From the NCBI GenBank assembly GCA_023078555.1, contig CM041198.1, forward strand, positions 4,478,354-4,542,353: a stretch of 64,000 nt of DNA, given 5' to 3'. Below are positions 1 to 12,500 of the stretch, one piece after another. The DNA is from Ulva prolifera. Lineage: Eukaryota > Chlorophyta > Ulvophyceae > Ulvales > Ulvaceae. The notes under the pieces are model-generated. The model made no database searches and was not told where the DNA came from. It saw nothing but the letters and a program-made list of their open reading frames with translations. The translations under genes and the position numbers were made by a program. Every line of letters begins with the position of its first letter. Within the stretch, counting starts at the first letter, position 1.

Positions 1-332
1 CGACCTAGCCATCTCGCCCTAGCAATCTCGCCCTAGCAACCTCGCCCTACACCTTTAAATCTCTCCCGTCAGGCTGGCACTCCATGTTGAATGCTTAACA
101 TGCAATCTCGACCTAGCAATCTCGCCCTAGCAATCTCGCCCTAGCAATCTCGCCCTAGCAACCTCGCCCTAGCAATCTCGCCCTAGCAATCTCGCCCTAG
201 CAATCTCGCCCTACACCTTTAAATCTCTCCCGTTAGGCTGGCACTCCATGTTGAATGCTTAACATGCAATCTCGCCCTAGCAATCTCGCCCTAGCAATCT
301 CGCCCTAGCAACCTCGCCCTACACCTTTAAAC

Positions 333-640
333 CTCTCCCGGCAGGCTGGCACTCCATGTTGAATGCTTAACATGCAATCTCGACCTAGCAATCTCGCCCT
401 AGCAATCTCGCCCTAGCAATCTCGCCCTAGCAATCTCGCCCTAGCAACCTCGCCCTACACCTTTAAACCTCTCCCGACAGGATGGCACTCCATGTTGAAT
501 GCTTAACATGCAATCTCGACATAGCCATCTCGCCCTAGCCATCTCGCCCTAGCAATCTCGCCCTAGCAACCTCGCCCTACACCTTTAAATCTCTCCCGAC
601 AGGCTGGCACTCCATGTTGAATGCTTAACATGCAATCTCG
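333..640 (+). repeat. Repeat of ~300 bp recurring near 1119-1440
   Basis: The rare GACATAGCC unit and the GATGGCAC core are shared with the segment near 1119-1440. The offset is 786 bp at the left end and 800 bp at the right; the difference is one additional 14-bp unit in the downstream copy. Confidence 0.7.
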
Positions 641-1103
641 CCCTAGCAATCTCGCCCTAGCAATCTCGCCCTAGCAATCTCGCCCTAGCAATCTCGCCCT
701 AGCAATCTCGCCCTAGCAAATTGCCCTACACCTTTAAACCTCTCCCGACAGGCTGGCACTCCATGTTGAATGCTTAACATGCAATCTCGACCTAGCAATC
801 TCGACCTAGCCATCTCGCCCTAGCAATCTCGCCCTAGCAACCTCGCCCTACACCTTTAAATCTCTCCCGTCAGGCTGGCACTCCATGTTGAATGCTTAAC
901 ATGCAATCTCGCCCTAGCAATCTCGCCCTAGCAATCTCGCCCTAGTAATCTCGCCCTGGCAATCTCGCCCTAGCAATCTCGCCCTAGCAAATTGCCCTAC
1001 ACCTTTAAACCTCTCCCGACAGGCTGGCACTCCATGTTGAATGCTTAACATGCAATCTCGACCTAGCAATCTCGCCCTAGCAATCTCGCCCTAGCAATCT
1101 CGC
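573..1103 (+). repeat. ~530-bp block, copy 1 of 3
   Basis: This block recurs exactly 936 bp downstream at 1509-2039 and about 2130 bp downstream at 2703-3182. Two CAAATTG units lie 271 bp apart in each of the three copies. Compared with copy 2 I see a G/A difference near 958, an ATATCGA change near 1735 in copy 2 and GAAAT for GCAAT near 2003 in copy 2. Confidence 0.8.
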
Positions 1104-1508
1104 CCTACACCTTTAAACCTCTCCCGGCAGGCTGGCACTCCATGTTGAATGCTTAACATGCAATCTCGACCTAGCAATCTCGCCCTAGCAATCTCGCCCT
1201 GGCAATCTCGCCCTAGCAATCTCGCCCTAGCAATCTCGCCCTAGCAACCTCGCCCTACACCTTTAAACCTCTCCCGACAGGATGGCACTCCATGTTGAAT
1301 GCTTAACATGCAATCTCGACATAGCCATCTCGCCCTAGCCATCTCGCCCTAGCAATCTCGCCCTAGCAACCTCGCCCTACACCTTTAAATCTCTCCCGTC
1401 AGGCTGGCACTCCATGTTGAATGCTTAACATGCAATCTCGCCCTAGCAATCTCGCCCTAGCAATCTCGACCTAGCCACCTCGCCCTAGCAATCTCGCCCT
1501 AGCAATCT

Positions 1509-2039
1509 CGCCCTACACCTTTAAATCTCTCCCGACAGGCTGGCACTCCATGTTGAATGCTTAACATGCAATCTCGCCCTAGCAATCTCGCCCTAGCAAT
1601 CTCGCCCTAGCAATCTCGCCCTAGCAATCTCGCCCTAGCAATCTCGCCCTAGCAAATTGCCCTACACCTTTAAACCTCTCCCGACAGGCTGGCACTCCAT
1701 GTTGAATGCTTAACATGCAATCTCGACCTAGCAATATCGACCTAGCCATCTCGCCCTAGCAATCTCGCCCTAGCAACCTCGCCCTACACCTTTAAATCTC
1801 TCCCGTCAGGCTGGCACTCCATGTTGAATGCTTAACATGCAATCTCGCCCTAGCAATCTCGCCCTAGCAATCTCGCCCTAGTAATCTCGCCCTAGCAATC
1901 TCGCCCTAGCAATCTCGCCCTAGCAAATTGCCCTACACCTTTAAACCTCTCCCGACAGGCTGGCACTCCATGTTGAATGCTTAACATGCAATCTCGACCT
2001 AGAAATCTCGCCCTAGCAATCTCGCCCTAGCAATCTCGC
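1509..2039 (+). repeat. ~530-bp block, copy 2 of 3
   Basis: Offset +936 from copy 1. Its upstream flank shares the private unit GCCACCTCG (near 1474) with the upstream flank of copy 3 (near 2668), so copies 2 and 3 share a longer stretch (about 1430-1966 and 2624-3160, offset 1194). Confidence 0.8.
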
Positions 2040-2702
2040 CCTAGCAATCTCGCCCTAGCAATCTCGCCCTAGCAATCTCGCCCTACACCTTTAAATCTCT
2101 CCCGACAGGCTGGCACTCCATGTTGAATGCTTAACATGCAATCTCGCCCTAGCAATCTCGCCCTAGCAATCTCGCCCTAGCAATCTCGCCCTACACCTTT
2201 AAATCTCTCCCGGCAGGCTGGCACTCCATGTTGAATGCTTAACATGCAATCTCGCCCTAGCAATCTCGCCCTAGCAATCTCGACCTAGCAACCTCGCCCT
2301 AGCAATCTCACCCTAGCAATCTCGCCCTAGCAATCTCGCCCTACACCTTTAAATCTCTCCCGACAGGCTGGCACTCCATGTTGAATGCTTAACATGCAAT
2401 CTCGCCCTAGCAATCTCGCCCTAGCAATCTCGCCCTAGCAATCTCGCCCTAGCAATCTCGCCCTACACCTTTAAATCTCTCCCGACAGGCTGGCACTCCA
2501 TGTTGAATGCTTAACATGCAATCTCGCCCTAGCAATCTCACCCTAGCAATCTCGCCCTAGCAATCTCGCCCTACACCTTTAAATCTCTCCCGACAGGCTG
2601 GCACTCCATGTTGAATGCTTAACATGCAATCTCGCCCTAGCAATCTCGCCCTAGCAATCTCGACCTAGCCACCTCGCCCTAGCAATCTCGCCCTAGCAAT
2701 CT

Positions 2703-3182
2703 CGCCCTACACCTTTAAATCTCTCCCGACAGGCTGGCACTCCATGTTGAATGCTTAACATGCAATCTCGCCCTAGCAATCTCGCCCTAGCAATCTCGCC
2801 CTAGCAATCTCGCCCTAGCAATCTCGCCCTAGCAATCTCGCCCTAGCAAATTGCCCTACACCTTTAAACCTCTCCCGACAGGCTGGCACTCCATGTTGAA
2901 TGCTTAACATGCAATCTCGACCTAGCAATCTCGACCTAGCCATCTCGCCCTAGCAATCTCGCCCTAGCAACCTCGCCCTACACCTTTAAATCTCTCCCGT
3001 CAGGCTGGCACTCCATGTTGAATGCTAAACATGCAATCTCGCCCTAGCAATCTCGCCCTAGCAATCTCGCCCTAGTAATCTCGCCCTAGCAATATCGCCC
3101 TAGCAATCTCGCCCTAGCAAATTGCCCTACACCTTTAACCCTCTCCCGACAGGCTGGCACTCCATGTTGAATGCTTAACATG
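2703..3182 (+). repeat. ~480-bp block, copy 3 of 3
   Basis: Offset +2130 from copy 1 and +1194 from copy 2. It has the same CAAATTG pair 271 bp apart. Single changes are visible: GCTAAACATG near 3025, AATATCG near 3093 and TTTAACCC near 3134. Homology ends near 3182, where copy 1 has GACCTAG and this copy has GCCCTAG. Confidence 0.75.
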
Positions 3183-4207
3183 CAATCTCGCCCTAGCAAT
3201 CTCGCCCTAGCAATCTCGCCCTAGCAATCTCGCCCTACACCTTTAAATCTCTCCCGGCAGGCTGGCACTCCATGTTGAATGCTTAACATGCAATCTCGCC
3301 CTAGCAATCTCGCCCTAGCAATCTCGACCTAGCAACCTCGCCCTAGCAATCTCACCCTAGCAATCTCGCCCTAGCAATCTCGCCCTACACCTTTAAATCT
3401 CTCCCGACAGGCTGGCACTCCATGTTGAATGCTTAACATGCAATCTCGCCCTAGCAATCTCGCCCTAGCAATCTCGCCCTAGCAATCTCGCCCTAGCAAT
3501 CTCGCCCTAGTAATCTCGCCCTACACCTTTAAATCTCTCCCGACAGGATGGCACTCCATGTTGAATGCTCAACATGCAATCTCGACCTAGCAATCTCGCC
3601 CTAGCAATCTCGCCCTAGCAATCTCGCCCTAGCAATCTCGCCCTAGCAATCTCGCCCTAGCAACCTCGCCCTACACCTTTAAACCTCTCCCGACAGGCTG
3701 GCACTCCATGTTGAATGCTTAACATGCAATCTCGACCTAGCAATCTCGCCCTAGCAATCTCGCCCTAGCAATCTCGCCCTAGTAATCTCGCCCTAGCAAT
3801 CTCGCCCTAGCAATCTCGCCCTAGCAAATTGCCCTACACCTTTAAACCTCTCCCGACAGGCTGGCACTCCATGTTGAATGCTTAACATGCAATCTCGACC
3901 TAGCAATCTCGACCTAGCCATCTCGCCCTAGCAATCTCGCCCTAGCAACCTCGCCCTACACCTTTAAACCTCTCCCGACATGATGGCACTCCATGTTGAA
4001 TGCTTAACATGCAATCTAGACCTAGCCATCTCGCCCTAGCCATCTCGCCCTAGCAATCTCGCCCTAGCAACCTCGCCCTACACCTTTAAATCTCTCCCGT
4101 CAGGCTGGCACTCCATGTTGAATGCTTAACATGCAATCTCGCCCTAGCAATCTCGCCCTAGCAATCTCGCCCTAGCAACCTCGCCCTACACCTTTAAACC
4201 TCTCCCG

Positions 4208-4208
4208 N
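4208..4208. other. Single ambiguous base (N) inside a core
   Basis: The only non-ACGT base in the window. It follows CTCTCCCG and is followed by ATCTCGCCGACAGG, so a fragment resembling a 14-mer appears inserted inside a core. The satellite subfamily mix and the indel rate both change here, which suggests a sequence join or an unresolved base rather than ordinary variation. Confidence 0.9.
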
Positions 4209-7150
4209 ATCTCGCCGACAGGCTGGCAGTCCATGTTGACTGCTTAACAGGTTTATCTCGACCTAGCAATCTCGCCCTAGCAATCTCGCCTTACACCTCT
4301 AAATCACTTCCCGACAGGCTGGGACTCCCATGTTGAATGCTTAACATGCAATCTCGACCTAGCGATCTCGCCCTACAATCTCGCCCTAGAAATCTCGCCC
4401 TAGCAACCTCGCCCTACACCTTTAAACCTCTCCCGACAGGCTGGCACTCCATGTTGAATGCTTAACATGCAATCTCGACCTAGCGATCTCGCCCTAGAGC
4501 AATCTCGCCTAGAAGCTCGCCCTACACCTTTAAATCTCGCCCGACAGGCTGGCAGTCCATGTTGAATGCTTAACAGGTTATCTCGACCTAGCAATCTCGC
4601 CTTAGCAATCTCGCCCTACACCTCTAAATCACTTCCCGATGGCTGGCACTCCATGTTGAATCTTAACATGCAATCTCGCCCTAGCAACCTCGCCCTACAC
4701 ATTTAATCACTTCCCGACAGGCTAGCACTCCATGTTGAATGCTTACATGCAATCTCGACCTAGCGATCTCGCCCTAGCATCTCGGCCCTAGCAATCTCGC
4801 CCCTACACCTTTAAATCTCGCCCGACAGGCTGGCAGTCCATGTTGAATGCTTAACAGGTTATCTCGACCTAGCAATCTCGCCCTAGCAATCTCGCCCTAC
4901 ACATTTAATCACTTCCCGACAGGCTGGGACTCCCATGTTGAATGCTTAACATGCAATCTCGACCTACGATCTCGCCCTAGCAATTCGCCCTAGAAATCTC
5001 GCCCTACACCTTAAAATCTTGCCCGACAGGCTGGCAGTCCATGTTGAATGCTTAACAGGTTATCTCGACCTAGCGATCTCGCCCTAGCAATCTCGCCCTA
5101 GCAATCTTGCCCTACACCTTTAAATCTCGCCCGACAGGCTGGCACTCCATGTTGAATGCTTAACATGCAATATCGACCTAGCAATCTCGCACTAGCAATC
5201 TCGCCCTAGCAATCTCGACCTAGCAACCTCGCCCTAGCAATCTCGCCCTAGCAATCTCGTCCTAGCAATCTCGCCCTACACCTTCAAATCTCTCCCGTTA
5301 GGCTGGCACTCCATGTTGAATGCTTAACATGCATCATCTCGCCCTAGCAATCTCGCCCTAGCAATCTCCGCTAGCAATCTCGCCCTACACCTTTAAACCT
5401 CTCCCGACAGGCTGGCACTCCATGTTGAATGCTTAACATGCAATCTCGACCTAGCAATCTCGCACTAGCAATCTCGCCCTAGCAATCTCGCCCTACACCT
5501 TCAATCTCTCCCGTCAGGCTGGCACTCCATGTTGAATGCTTAACATGCAATCTCGCCCTAGCAATCTCGCCCTAGCAATCTCGCCCTAGCAATCTCGCCC
5601 TAGCAATCTCGCCGCCCTACACCTTTAAATCTCTCCCGTCAGGCTGGCACTCCATGTTGAATGCTTAACATGCAATCTCGACCTAGCAATCTCGACCTAT
5701 CCATCTCGCCCAAGCAATCTCGCCCTAGCAACCTCGCCCTACACCTTGAAACCTCTCCCGACAGGCTGGCACTCCATGTTGAATGCTTAACATGCAATCT
5801 CGACCTAGCAATCTCGCACTAGCAATCTCGCCCTAGCAATCTCGCCCTACACCTTTAAATCTCTCCCGACAGGCTGGCACTCCATGTTGAATGCTTAACA
5901 TGCAATCTCGACCTAGCATCTCGACCTAGCCATCTCGCCCTAGCAATCTCGCCCTAGCAACCTCGCCCTACACCTTTAAATCTCTCCCGTCAGGCTGGCA
6001 CTCCATGTTGAATGCTTAACATGCAATCTCGCCCTAGCAATCTCGCCCTAGCAATCTCGCCCTAGCAACCTCGCCCTACACCTTTAAACCTCTCCGCAGG
6101 CTAGCACTCCATGTTGAATGCTTAACATGCAATCTCGACCTAGCAATCTCGCCCTAGCAATCTCGCCCTAGCAATCTCGCCCTAGCAATCTCGCCCTAGC
6201 AATCTCGCCCAACACCTTTAAATCTCGCCCGACAGGCTGGCAGTCCATGTTGAATGCTCAACATGCAATCTCGACCTAGCAATCTCGCCCTAGCAATCTC
6301 GCCCAACACCTTTAAATCTCGCCCGACAGGCTGGCAGTCCATGTTGAATGCTCAACATGCAATCTCGACCTAGCAATCTCGCCCTAGCAATCTCGCCCTA
6401 CACCTTTAAATCTCGCCCGACAGGCTGGCAGTCCATGTTGAATGCTTAACAGGTTATCTTGACCTAGCAATCTCGCCCTAGCAATCTCGCCCTACACATT
6501 TAAATCACTTCCCGACAGGCTGGGACTCCATGTTGAATGCTTAACATGCAATCTCGACCTAGCGATCTCGCCCTAGCAATCTCGCCCTAGCAATCTCGCC
6601 CTACACCTTTAAATCTCGACCGACAGGCTGGCACTCCATGTTGAATGCTTAACATGCAATATCGACCTAGCAATCTCGCCCTAGCAATCTCGCCCTAGCA
6701 ATCTCGACCTAGCAACCTCGCCCTAGCAATCTCGCCCTAGCAATCTCGTCCTAGCAATCTCGCCCTACACCTTCAAATCTCTCCCGTTAGGTTGGCACTC
6801 CATGTTGAATGCTTAACATGCAATCTCGCCCTAGCAATCTCGCCCTAGCAATCTCGCCCTAGCAATCTCGCCCTACACCTTTAAATCTCTCCGGCAGGCT
6901 GGCACTCCATGTTGAATGCTTAACATGCAATCTCGACCTAGCAATCTCGCCCTAGCATCTCGCCCTAGCAACCTCGCCCTACACCTTTCAACCTCTCCCG
7001 ACAGGCTGGCACTCCATGTTGAATGCTTAACATGCAATCTCGACCTAGCAATCTCGCACTAGCAATCTCGCCCTAGCAATCTCGCCCTACACCTTCAATC
7101 TCTCCCGTCAGGCTGGCACTCCATGTTGAATGCTTAACATGCAATCTCGC
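4209..7150 (+). repeat. Satellite segment with many 1-bp indels
   Basis: Monomers here carry many short insertions and deletions that are rare elsewhere: GACTCCCATG (near 4324 and 4930), CATTTAATCAC for CATTTAAATCAC (near 4701 and 4901), CGGCCC (near 4783), GCCCCTACACC (near 4800), CTCCGCTAG (near 5367), GCCGCCC (near 5612), CTCTCCGCAGG (near 6092), CTCTCCGGCAGG (near 6889) and CGCCCCTAG (near 7148). The density is highest at 4209-5400 and fades out by about 7150. The paralogous copies at 22.4-24.6 and 39.5-41.8 kb lack these changes. The pattern fits uncorrected long-read sequence; older divergence is the alternative. Confidence 0.75.
6246..6265 (+). other. Perfect-palindrome variant of the core dyad
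   Basis: CATGTTGAATGCTCAACATG has arms CATGTTGA and TCAACATG that are exact reverse complements around ATGC. This variant occurs mostly in the 94-bp monomers with the CTCGCCCG core and GGCAGTCC, for example near 6340, 8060, 8155, 23485, 23580, 40585, 40680, 57195 and 61600. Confidence 0.8.
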
Positions 7151-7305
7151 CCCTAGCAATCTCGCCCTAGCAATCTCGCCCTAGCAATCTCGCCCTAGCA
7201 ATCTCGCCCTAGCAATCTCGCACTAGCAATCTCGCCCTAGCAATCTCGCCCTACACCTTCAATCTCTCCCGTCAGGCTGGCACTCCATGTTGAATGCTTA
7301 ACATG
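7142..7305 (+). repeat. Eight-unit fusion monomer (representative)
   Basis: Five or so canonical 14-mers, then CAATCTCGCACTAG, then two more and a TTCAATCTCTCCCG core of 52 bp. The CGCACTAG unit is normally the second unit after a core, so its place in the middle suggests two monomers joined with loss of a core. Eight-unit copies start near 24381, 37745, 54438, 55983, 58190, 60922 and 63272; seven-unit copies are at 36176 and 41574. The copy here carries one additional C. Confidence 0.75.
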
Positions 7306-9521
7306 CAATCTCGCCCTAGCAATCTCGCCCTAGCAATCTCGCCCTAGCAATCTCGCCCTAGCAATCTCGCCCTAGCAATCTCGCCCTAGCAATCTCGCCC
7401 TACACCTTTAAATCTCTCCCGTCAGGCTGGCACTCCATGTTGAATGCTTAACATGCAATCTCGACCTAGCAATCTCGACCTATCCATCTCGCCCAAGCAA
7501 TCTCGCCCTAGCAACCTCGCCCTACACCTTTAAACCTCTCCCGACAGGCTGGCACTCCATGTTGAATGCTTAACATGCAATCTCGACCTAGCAATCTCGC
7601 ACTAGCAATCTCGCCCTAGCAATCTCGCCCTACACCTTTAAATCTCTCCCGACAGGCTGGCACTCCATGTTGAATGCCTAACATGCAATCTCGACCTAGC
7701 AATCTCGACCTAGCCATCTCGCCCTAGCAATCTCGCCCTAGCAACCTCGCCCTACACCTTTAAATCTCTCCCGTCAGGCTGGCACTCCATGTTGAATGCT
7801 TAACATGCAATCTCGCCCTAGCAATCTCGCCCTAGCAATCTCGCCCTAGCAATCTCGCCCTAGCAATCTCGCCCTAGCAACCTCGCCCTACACCTTTAAA
7901 CCTCTCCCGGCAGGCTAGCACTCCATGTTGAATGCTTAACATGCAATCTCGACCTAGCAATCTCGCCCTAGCAATCTCGCCCTAGCAATCTCGCCCTAGC
8001 AATCTCGCCCTAGCAATCTCGCCCAACACCTTTAAATCTCGCCCGACAGGCTGGCAGTCCATGTTGAATGCTCAACATGCAATCTCGACCTAGCAATCTC
8101 GCCCTAGCAATCTCGCCCAACACCTTTAAATCTCGCCCGACAGGCTGGCAGTCCATGTTGAATGCTCAACATGCAATCTCGACCTAGCAATCTCGCCCTA
8201 GCAATCTCGCCCTACACCTTTAAATCTCGCCCGACAGGCTGGCAGTCCATGTTGAATGCTTAACATGCAATCTCGCCCTAGCAATCTCGCCCTACACCTT
8301 TAAATCACTTCCCGACAGGCTGGCACTCCATGTTGAATGCTTAACATGCAATCTCGACCTAGCGATCTCGCCCTAGCAATCTCGCCCTAGCAATCTCGCC
8401 CTACACCTTAAAATCTTGCCCGACAGGCTGGCAGTCCATGTTGAATGCTTAACAGGTTATCTCGACCTAGCAATCTTGCCCTAGCAATCTCGCCCTACAC
8501 CTTAAATCTCGCCCGACAGGCTGGCACTCCATGTTGAATGCTCAACAGGCAATCTCGACTTGGCATTCTCGCCCTAGCATTCTCGCCCTAGCAATATCGC
8601 CCTAGCAATCTCGCCCTCCACCTTCAAATCTTGCCCGACAGGCTGGCAGTCCATGTTGAATGCTTAACAGGTTATCTCGACCTAGCAATCTTGCCCTAGC
8701 AATCTCGCCCTACACCCTAAATCTCGCCCGACAGGCTGGCAGTCCATGTTGAATGCTTAACAGGTTATCTCGACCTAGCAATCTCGCCTTAGCAATCTCG
8801 CCCTACACCTCTAAATCACTTCCCGACAGGCTGGCACTCCATGTTGAATGCTTAACATGCAATCTCGCCCTAGCAATCTCGCCCTACACATTTAAATCAC
8901 TTCCCGACAGGCTGGCACTCCATGTTGAATGCTTAACATGCAATCTCGACCTAGCGATCTCGCCCTAGCAATCTCGCCCTAGCAATCTCGCCCTACACCT
9001 TAAAATCTTGCCCGACAGGCTGGCAGTCCATGTTGAATGCTTAACAGGTTATCTCGACCTAGCGATCTCGCCCTAGCAATCTCGCCCTAGCAATCTTGCC
9101 CTACACCTTTAAATCTCGCCCGACAGGCTGGCACTCCATGTTGAATGCTTAACATGCAATCTCGACCTAGCAATCTCGCCCTAGCAATCTCGCCCTAGCA
9201 ATCTCGCCCTACACCTTCAAATCTCTCCCGTTAGGCTGGCACTCCATGTTGAATGCTTAACATGCAATCTCGCCCTAGCAATCTCGCCCTAGCAATCTCG
9301 CCCTAGCAATCTCGCCCTACACCTTTAAATCTCTCCCGGCAGGCTGGCACTCCATGTTGAATGCTTAACATGCAATCTCGACCTAGCAATCTCGCCCTAG
9401 CAATCTCGCCCTAGCAATCTCGCCCTACACCTTTAAATCTCGCCCGACAGGCTGGCAGTCCATGTTGAATGCTTAACAGGTTATCTCGACCTAGCAATCT
9501 CGCCCTAGCAATCTCGCCCTA

Positions 9522-12500
9522 CACATTTAAATCACTTCCCGACAGGCTGGGACTCCATGTTGAATGCTTAACATGCAATCTCGACCTAGCGATCTCGCCC
9601 TAGCAATCTCGCCCTAGCAATCTCGCCCTACACCTTTAAATCTCGCCCGACAGGCTGGCACTCCATGTTGAATGCTTAACATGCAATATCGACCTAGCAA
9701 TCTCGCCCTAGCAATCTCGCCCTAGCAATCTCGACCTAGCAACCTCGCCCTAGCAATCTCGCCCTAGCAATCTCGTCCTAGCAATCTCGCCCTACACCTT
9801 CAAATCTCTCCCGTTAGGCTGGCACTCCATGTTGAATGCTTAACATGCAATCTCGCCCTAGCAATCTCGCCCTAGCAATCTCGCCCTAGCAATCTCGCCC
9901 TACACCTTCAAATCTCTCCTGGCAGGCTGGCACTCCATGTTGAATGCTTAACATGCAATCTCGCCCTAGCAATCTCGCCCTACACATTTAAATCACTTCC
10001 CGACAGGCTGGCACTCCATGTTGAATGCTTAACATGCAATCTCGACCTAGCGATCTCGCCCTAGCAATCTCGCCCTACCAATCTCGCCCTACACCTTAAA
10101 ATCTTGCCCGACAGGCTGGCAGTCCATGTTGAATGCTTAACAGGTTATCTCGACCTAGCGATCTCACCCTAGCAATCTCGCCCTAGCAATCTTGCCCTAC
10201 ACCTTTAAATCTCGCCCGACAGGCTGGCACTCCATGTTGAATGCTTAACATGCAATCTCGACCTAGCGATCTCGCCCTAGCAATCTCGCCCTACCAATCT
10301 CGCCCTACACCTTTAAATCTCGCCCGACAGGCTGGCAGTCCATGTTGACTGCTTAACAGGTTATCTCGACCTAGCAATCTCGCCCTAGCAATCTCGCCCT
10401 ACACCTCTAAATCACTTCCCGACAGGCTGGCACTCCATGTTGAATGCTTAACATGCAATCTCGCCCTAGCAACCTCGCCCTACACATTTAAATCACTTCC
10501 CGACAGGCTGGCACTCCATGTTGAATGCTTAACATGCAATCTCGACCTAGCGATCTCGCCCTATCCATCTCGCCCAAGCAATCTCGCCCTAGCAACCTCG
10601 CCCTACACCTTGAAACCTCTCCCGACAGGCTGGCACTCCATGTTGAATGCTTAACATGCAATCTCGACCTAGCAATCTCGCCCTAGCAATCTCGCCCTAG
10701 CAACCTCGCCCTACACCTTTAAATCTCTCCCGTCAGGCTGGCACTCCATGTTGAATGCTTAACATGCAATCTCGCCCTAGCAATCTCGCCCTAGCAATCT
10801 CGCCCTAGCAACCTCGCCCTAGCAATCTCGCCCTAGCAATCTCGCCCTAGCAATCTCGCCCTACACCTTTAAATCTCTCCCGTCAGGCTGGCACTCCATG
10901 TTGAATGCTTAACATGCAATCTCGCCCTAGCAATCTCTCCCTAGCAATCTCGACCTAGCAACCTCGCCCTAGCAATCTCGCCCTAGCAATCTCGCCCTAG
11001 CAATCTCGCCCTACACCTTCAAATCTCTCCCGACAGGCTGGCAATCCATGTTGAATGCTTAACATGCAATCTCGCCCTAGCAATCTCGCCCTAGCAATCT
11101 CGCCCTAGCAATCTCGCCCTACACCTTTAAACCTCTCCCGACAGGCTGGCACTCCATGTTGAATGCTTAACATGCAATCTCGACCTAGCAATCTCGCCCT
11201 AGCAATCTCGCACTAGCAACCTCGCCCTACACCTTTAAACCTCTCCCGACAGGCTGGCACTCCATGTTGAATGCTTAACATGCAATATCGACCTAGCAAT
11301 CTCGCCCTAGCAATCTCGCCCTAGCAATCTCGACCTAGCAACCTCGCCCTAGCAATCTCGCCCTAGCAATCTCGTCCTAGCAATCTCGCCCTACACCTTC
11401 AAATCTCTCCCGTTAGGCTGGCACTCCATGTTGAATGCTTAACATGCAATCTCGCCCTAGCAATCTCGCCCTAGCAACCTCGCCCTACACCTTTAAACCT
11501 CTCCCGACAGGCTGGCACTCCATGTTGAATGCTTAACATGCAATCTCGACCTAGCAATCTCGCACTAGCAATCTCGCCCTAGCAATCTCGCCCTACACCT
11601 TTAAATCTCTCCCGACAGGCTGGCACTCCATGTTGAATGCTTAACATGCAATCTTGACCTAGCAATCTCACCCTAGCCATCTCGCCCTAGCAATCTCGCC
11701 CTAGCAACCTCGCCCTACACCTTTAAACCTCTCCCGACAGGCTGGCACTCCATGTTGAATGCTTAACATGCAATCTCGACCTAGCAATCTCGCCCTAGCA
11801 ATCTCGCACTAGCAACCTCGCCCTACACCTTTAAACCTCTCCCGACAGGCTGGCACTCCATGTTTAATGCTTAACATGTAATCTCGCCCTAGCAATCTCG
11901 CCCTAGCAATCTCGCCCTAGCAATCTCGCCCTAGCAAATTGCCCTACACCTTTAAACCTCTCCCGACAGGCTGGCACTCCATGTTGAATGCTTAACATGC
12001 AATCTTGACCTAGCAATCTCACCCTAGCCATCTCGCCCTAGCAATTTCGCCCTAGCAACCTCGCCCTACAGCTTTAAACCTCTCCCGACAGGCTGGCACT
12101 CCATGTTGAATGCTTAACATGCAATCTCGACCTAGCAATCTCACCCTAGCCATCTCGCCCTAGCAATCTCGCCCTAGCAACCTTGCCCTACACCTTTAAA
12201 CCTCTCCCGACAGGCTGGCACTCCATGTTGAATGCTTAACATGCAATCTCGAACTAGCAATCTCGACCTAGCCATCTCGCCCTAGCAATCTCGCCCTAGC
12301 AATCTCGCCCTACACCTTTAAATCTCTCCCGACAGGCTGGCACTCCATGTTGAATGCTTAACATGCAATCTCGCCCTAGCAATCTCGCCCTAGCAATCTC
12401 GCCCTAGCAATCTCGCCCTAGCAATCTCGCCCTAGCAATCTCGCCCTAGCAATCTCGCCCTAGCAATCTCGCCCTAGCAACCTCGCCCTACACCTTTAAA

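Larger units (their letters stand above)
1..4207 (+). repeat. Satellite domain with CTCTCCCG-type cores only
   Basis: All cores here are of the CTCTCCCG class. I see no CTCGCCCG, CTTGCCCG or CACTTCCCG core and no AACAGGTT ending, although these are abundant from 4209 onward. Several variants are private to this domain: GATGGCACTCC (near 479, 1278, 3546, 3970), CTAGTAATCTCG (near 944, 1880, 3074, 3508, 3780) and GACATAGCC (near 518 and 1318). The shortened unit CAAATTGCCCTA (at 717, 988, 1653, 1924, 2847, 3118, 3825) is shared only with the islands at 11.9-12.8 kb and 19.7-20.6 kb. The left edge is cut by the window. Confidence 0.85.
5168..10562 (+). repeat. ~5.4-kb higher-order segment, copy 1 of 3
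   Basis: Collinear with 22406-27613 (offset 17238 at the left and 17632 at the right) and with 39505-44965 (offset 34403 over the right part). Shared landmarks in order: the CAATATCGACC monomer, CTCGACCGACAGG (6617), the eight-unit fusion monomer (7142), GACCTATCC (about 7478), paired 94-bp monomers (about 8080-8270), GACTTGGCATTCTCG (about 8557), CCTTAGCAATC (about 8788) and GTTGACTGC (about 10345). Homology to the second copy ends near 9981. Homology to the third continues to 10562, where CGCCCTATCC begins. Confidence 0.85.

Noticed and set aside
4400..4594. 64-codon open frame on the minus strand
   Set aside because: It exists only because 1-bp indels in the 4209-5400 stretch shift the regular TAG stops. 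It is satellite sequence.
8753..8968. 71-codon open frame, identical at 13478, 21299, 26385 and 43156
   Set aside because: It starts at the ATG of the core dyad and runs through cores and 14-mers. The copies are identical because the DNA blocks are duplicated. There is no domain, no ribosome or promoter context and no sign of codon-level constraint.
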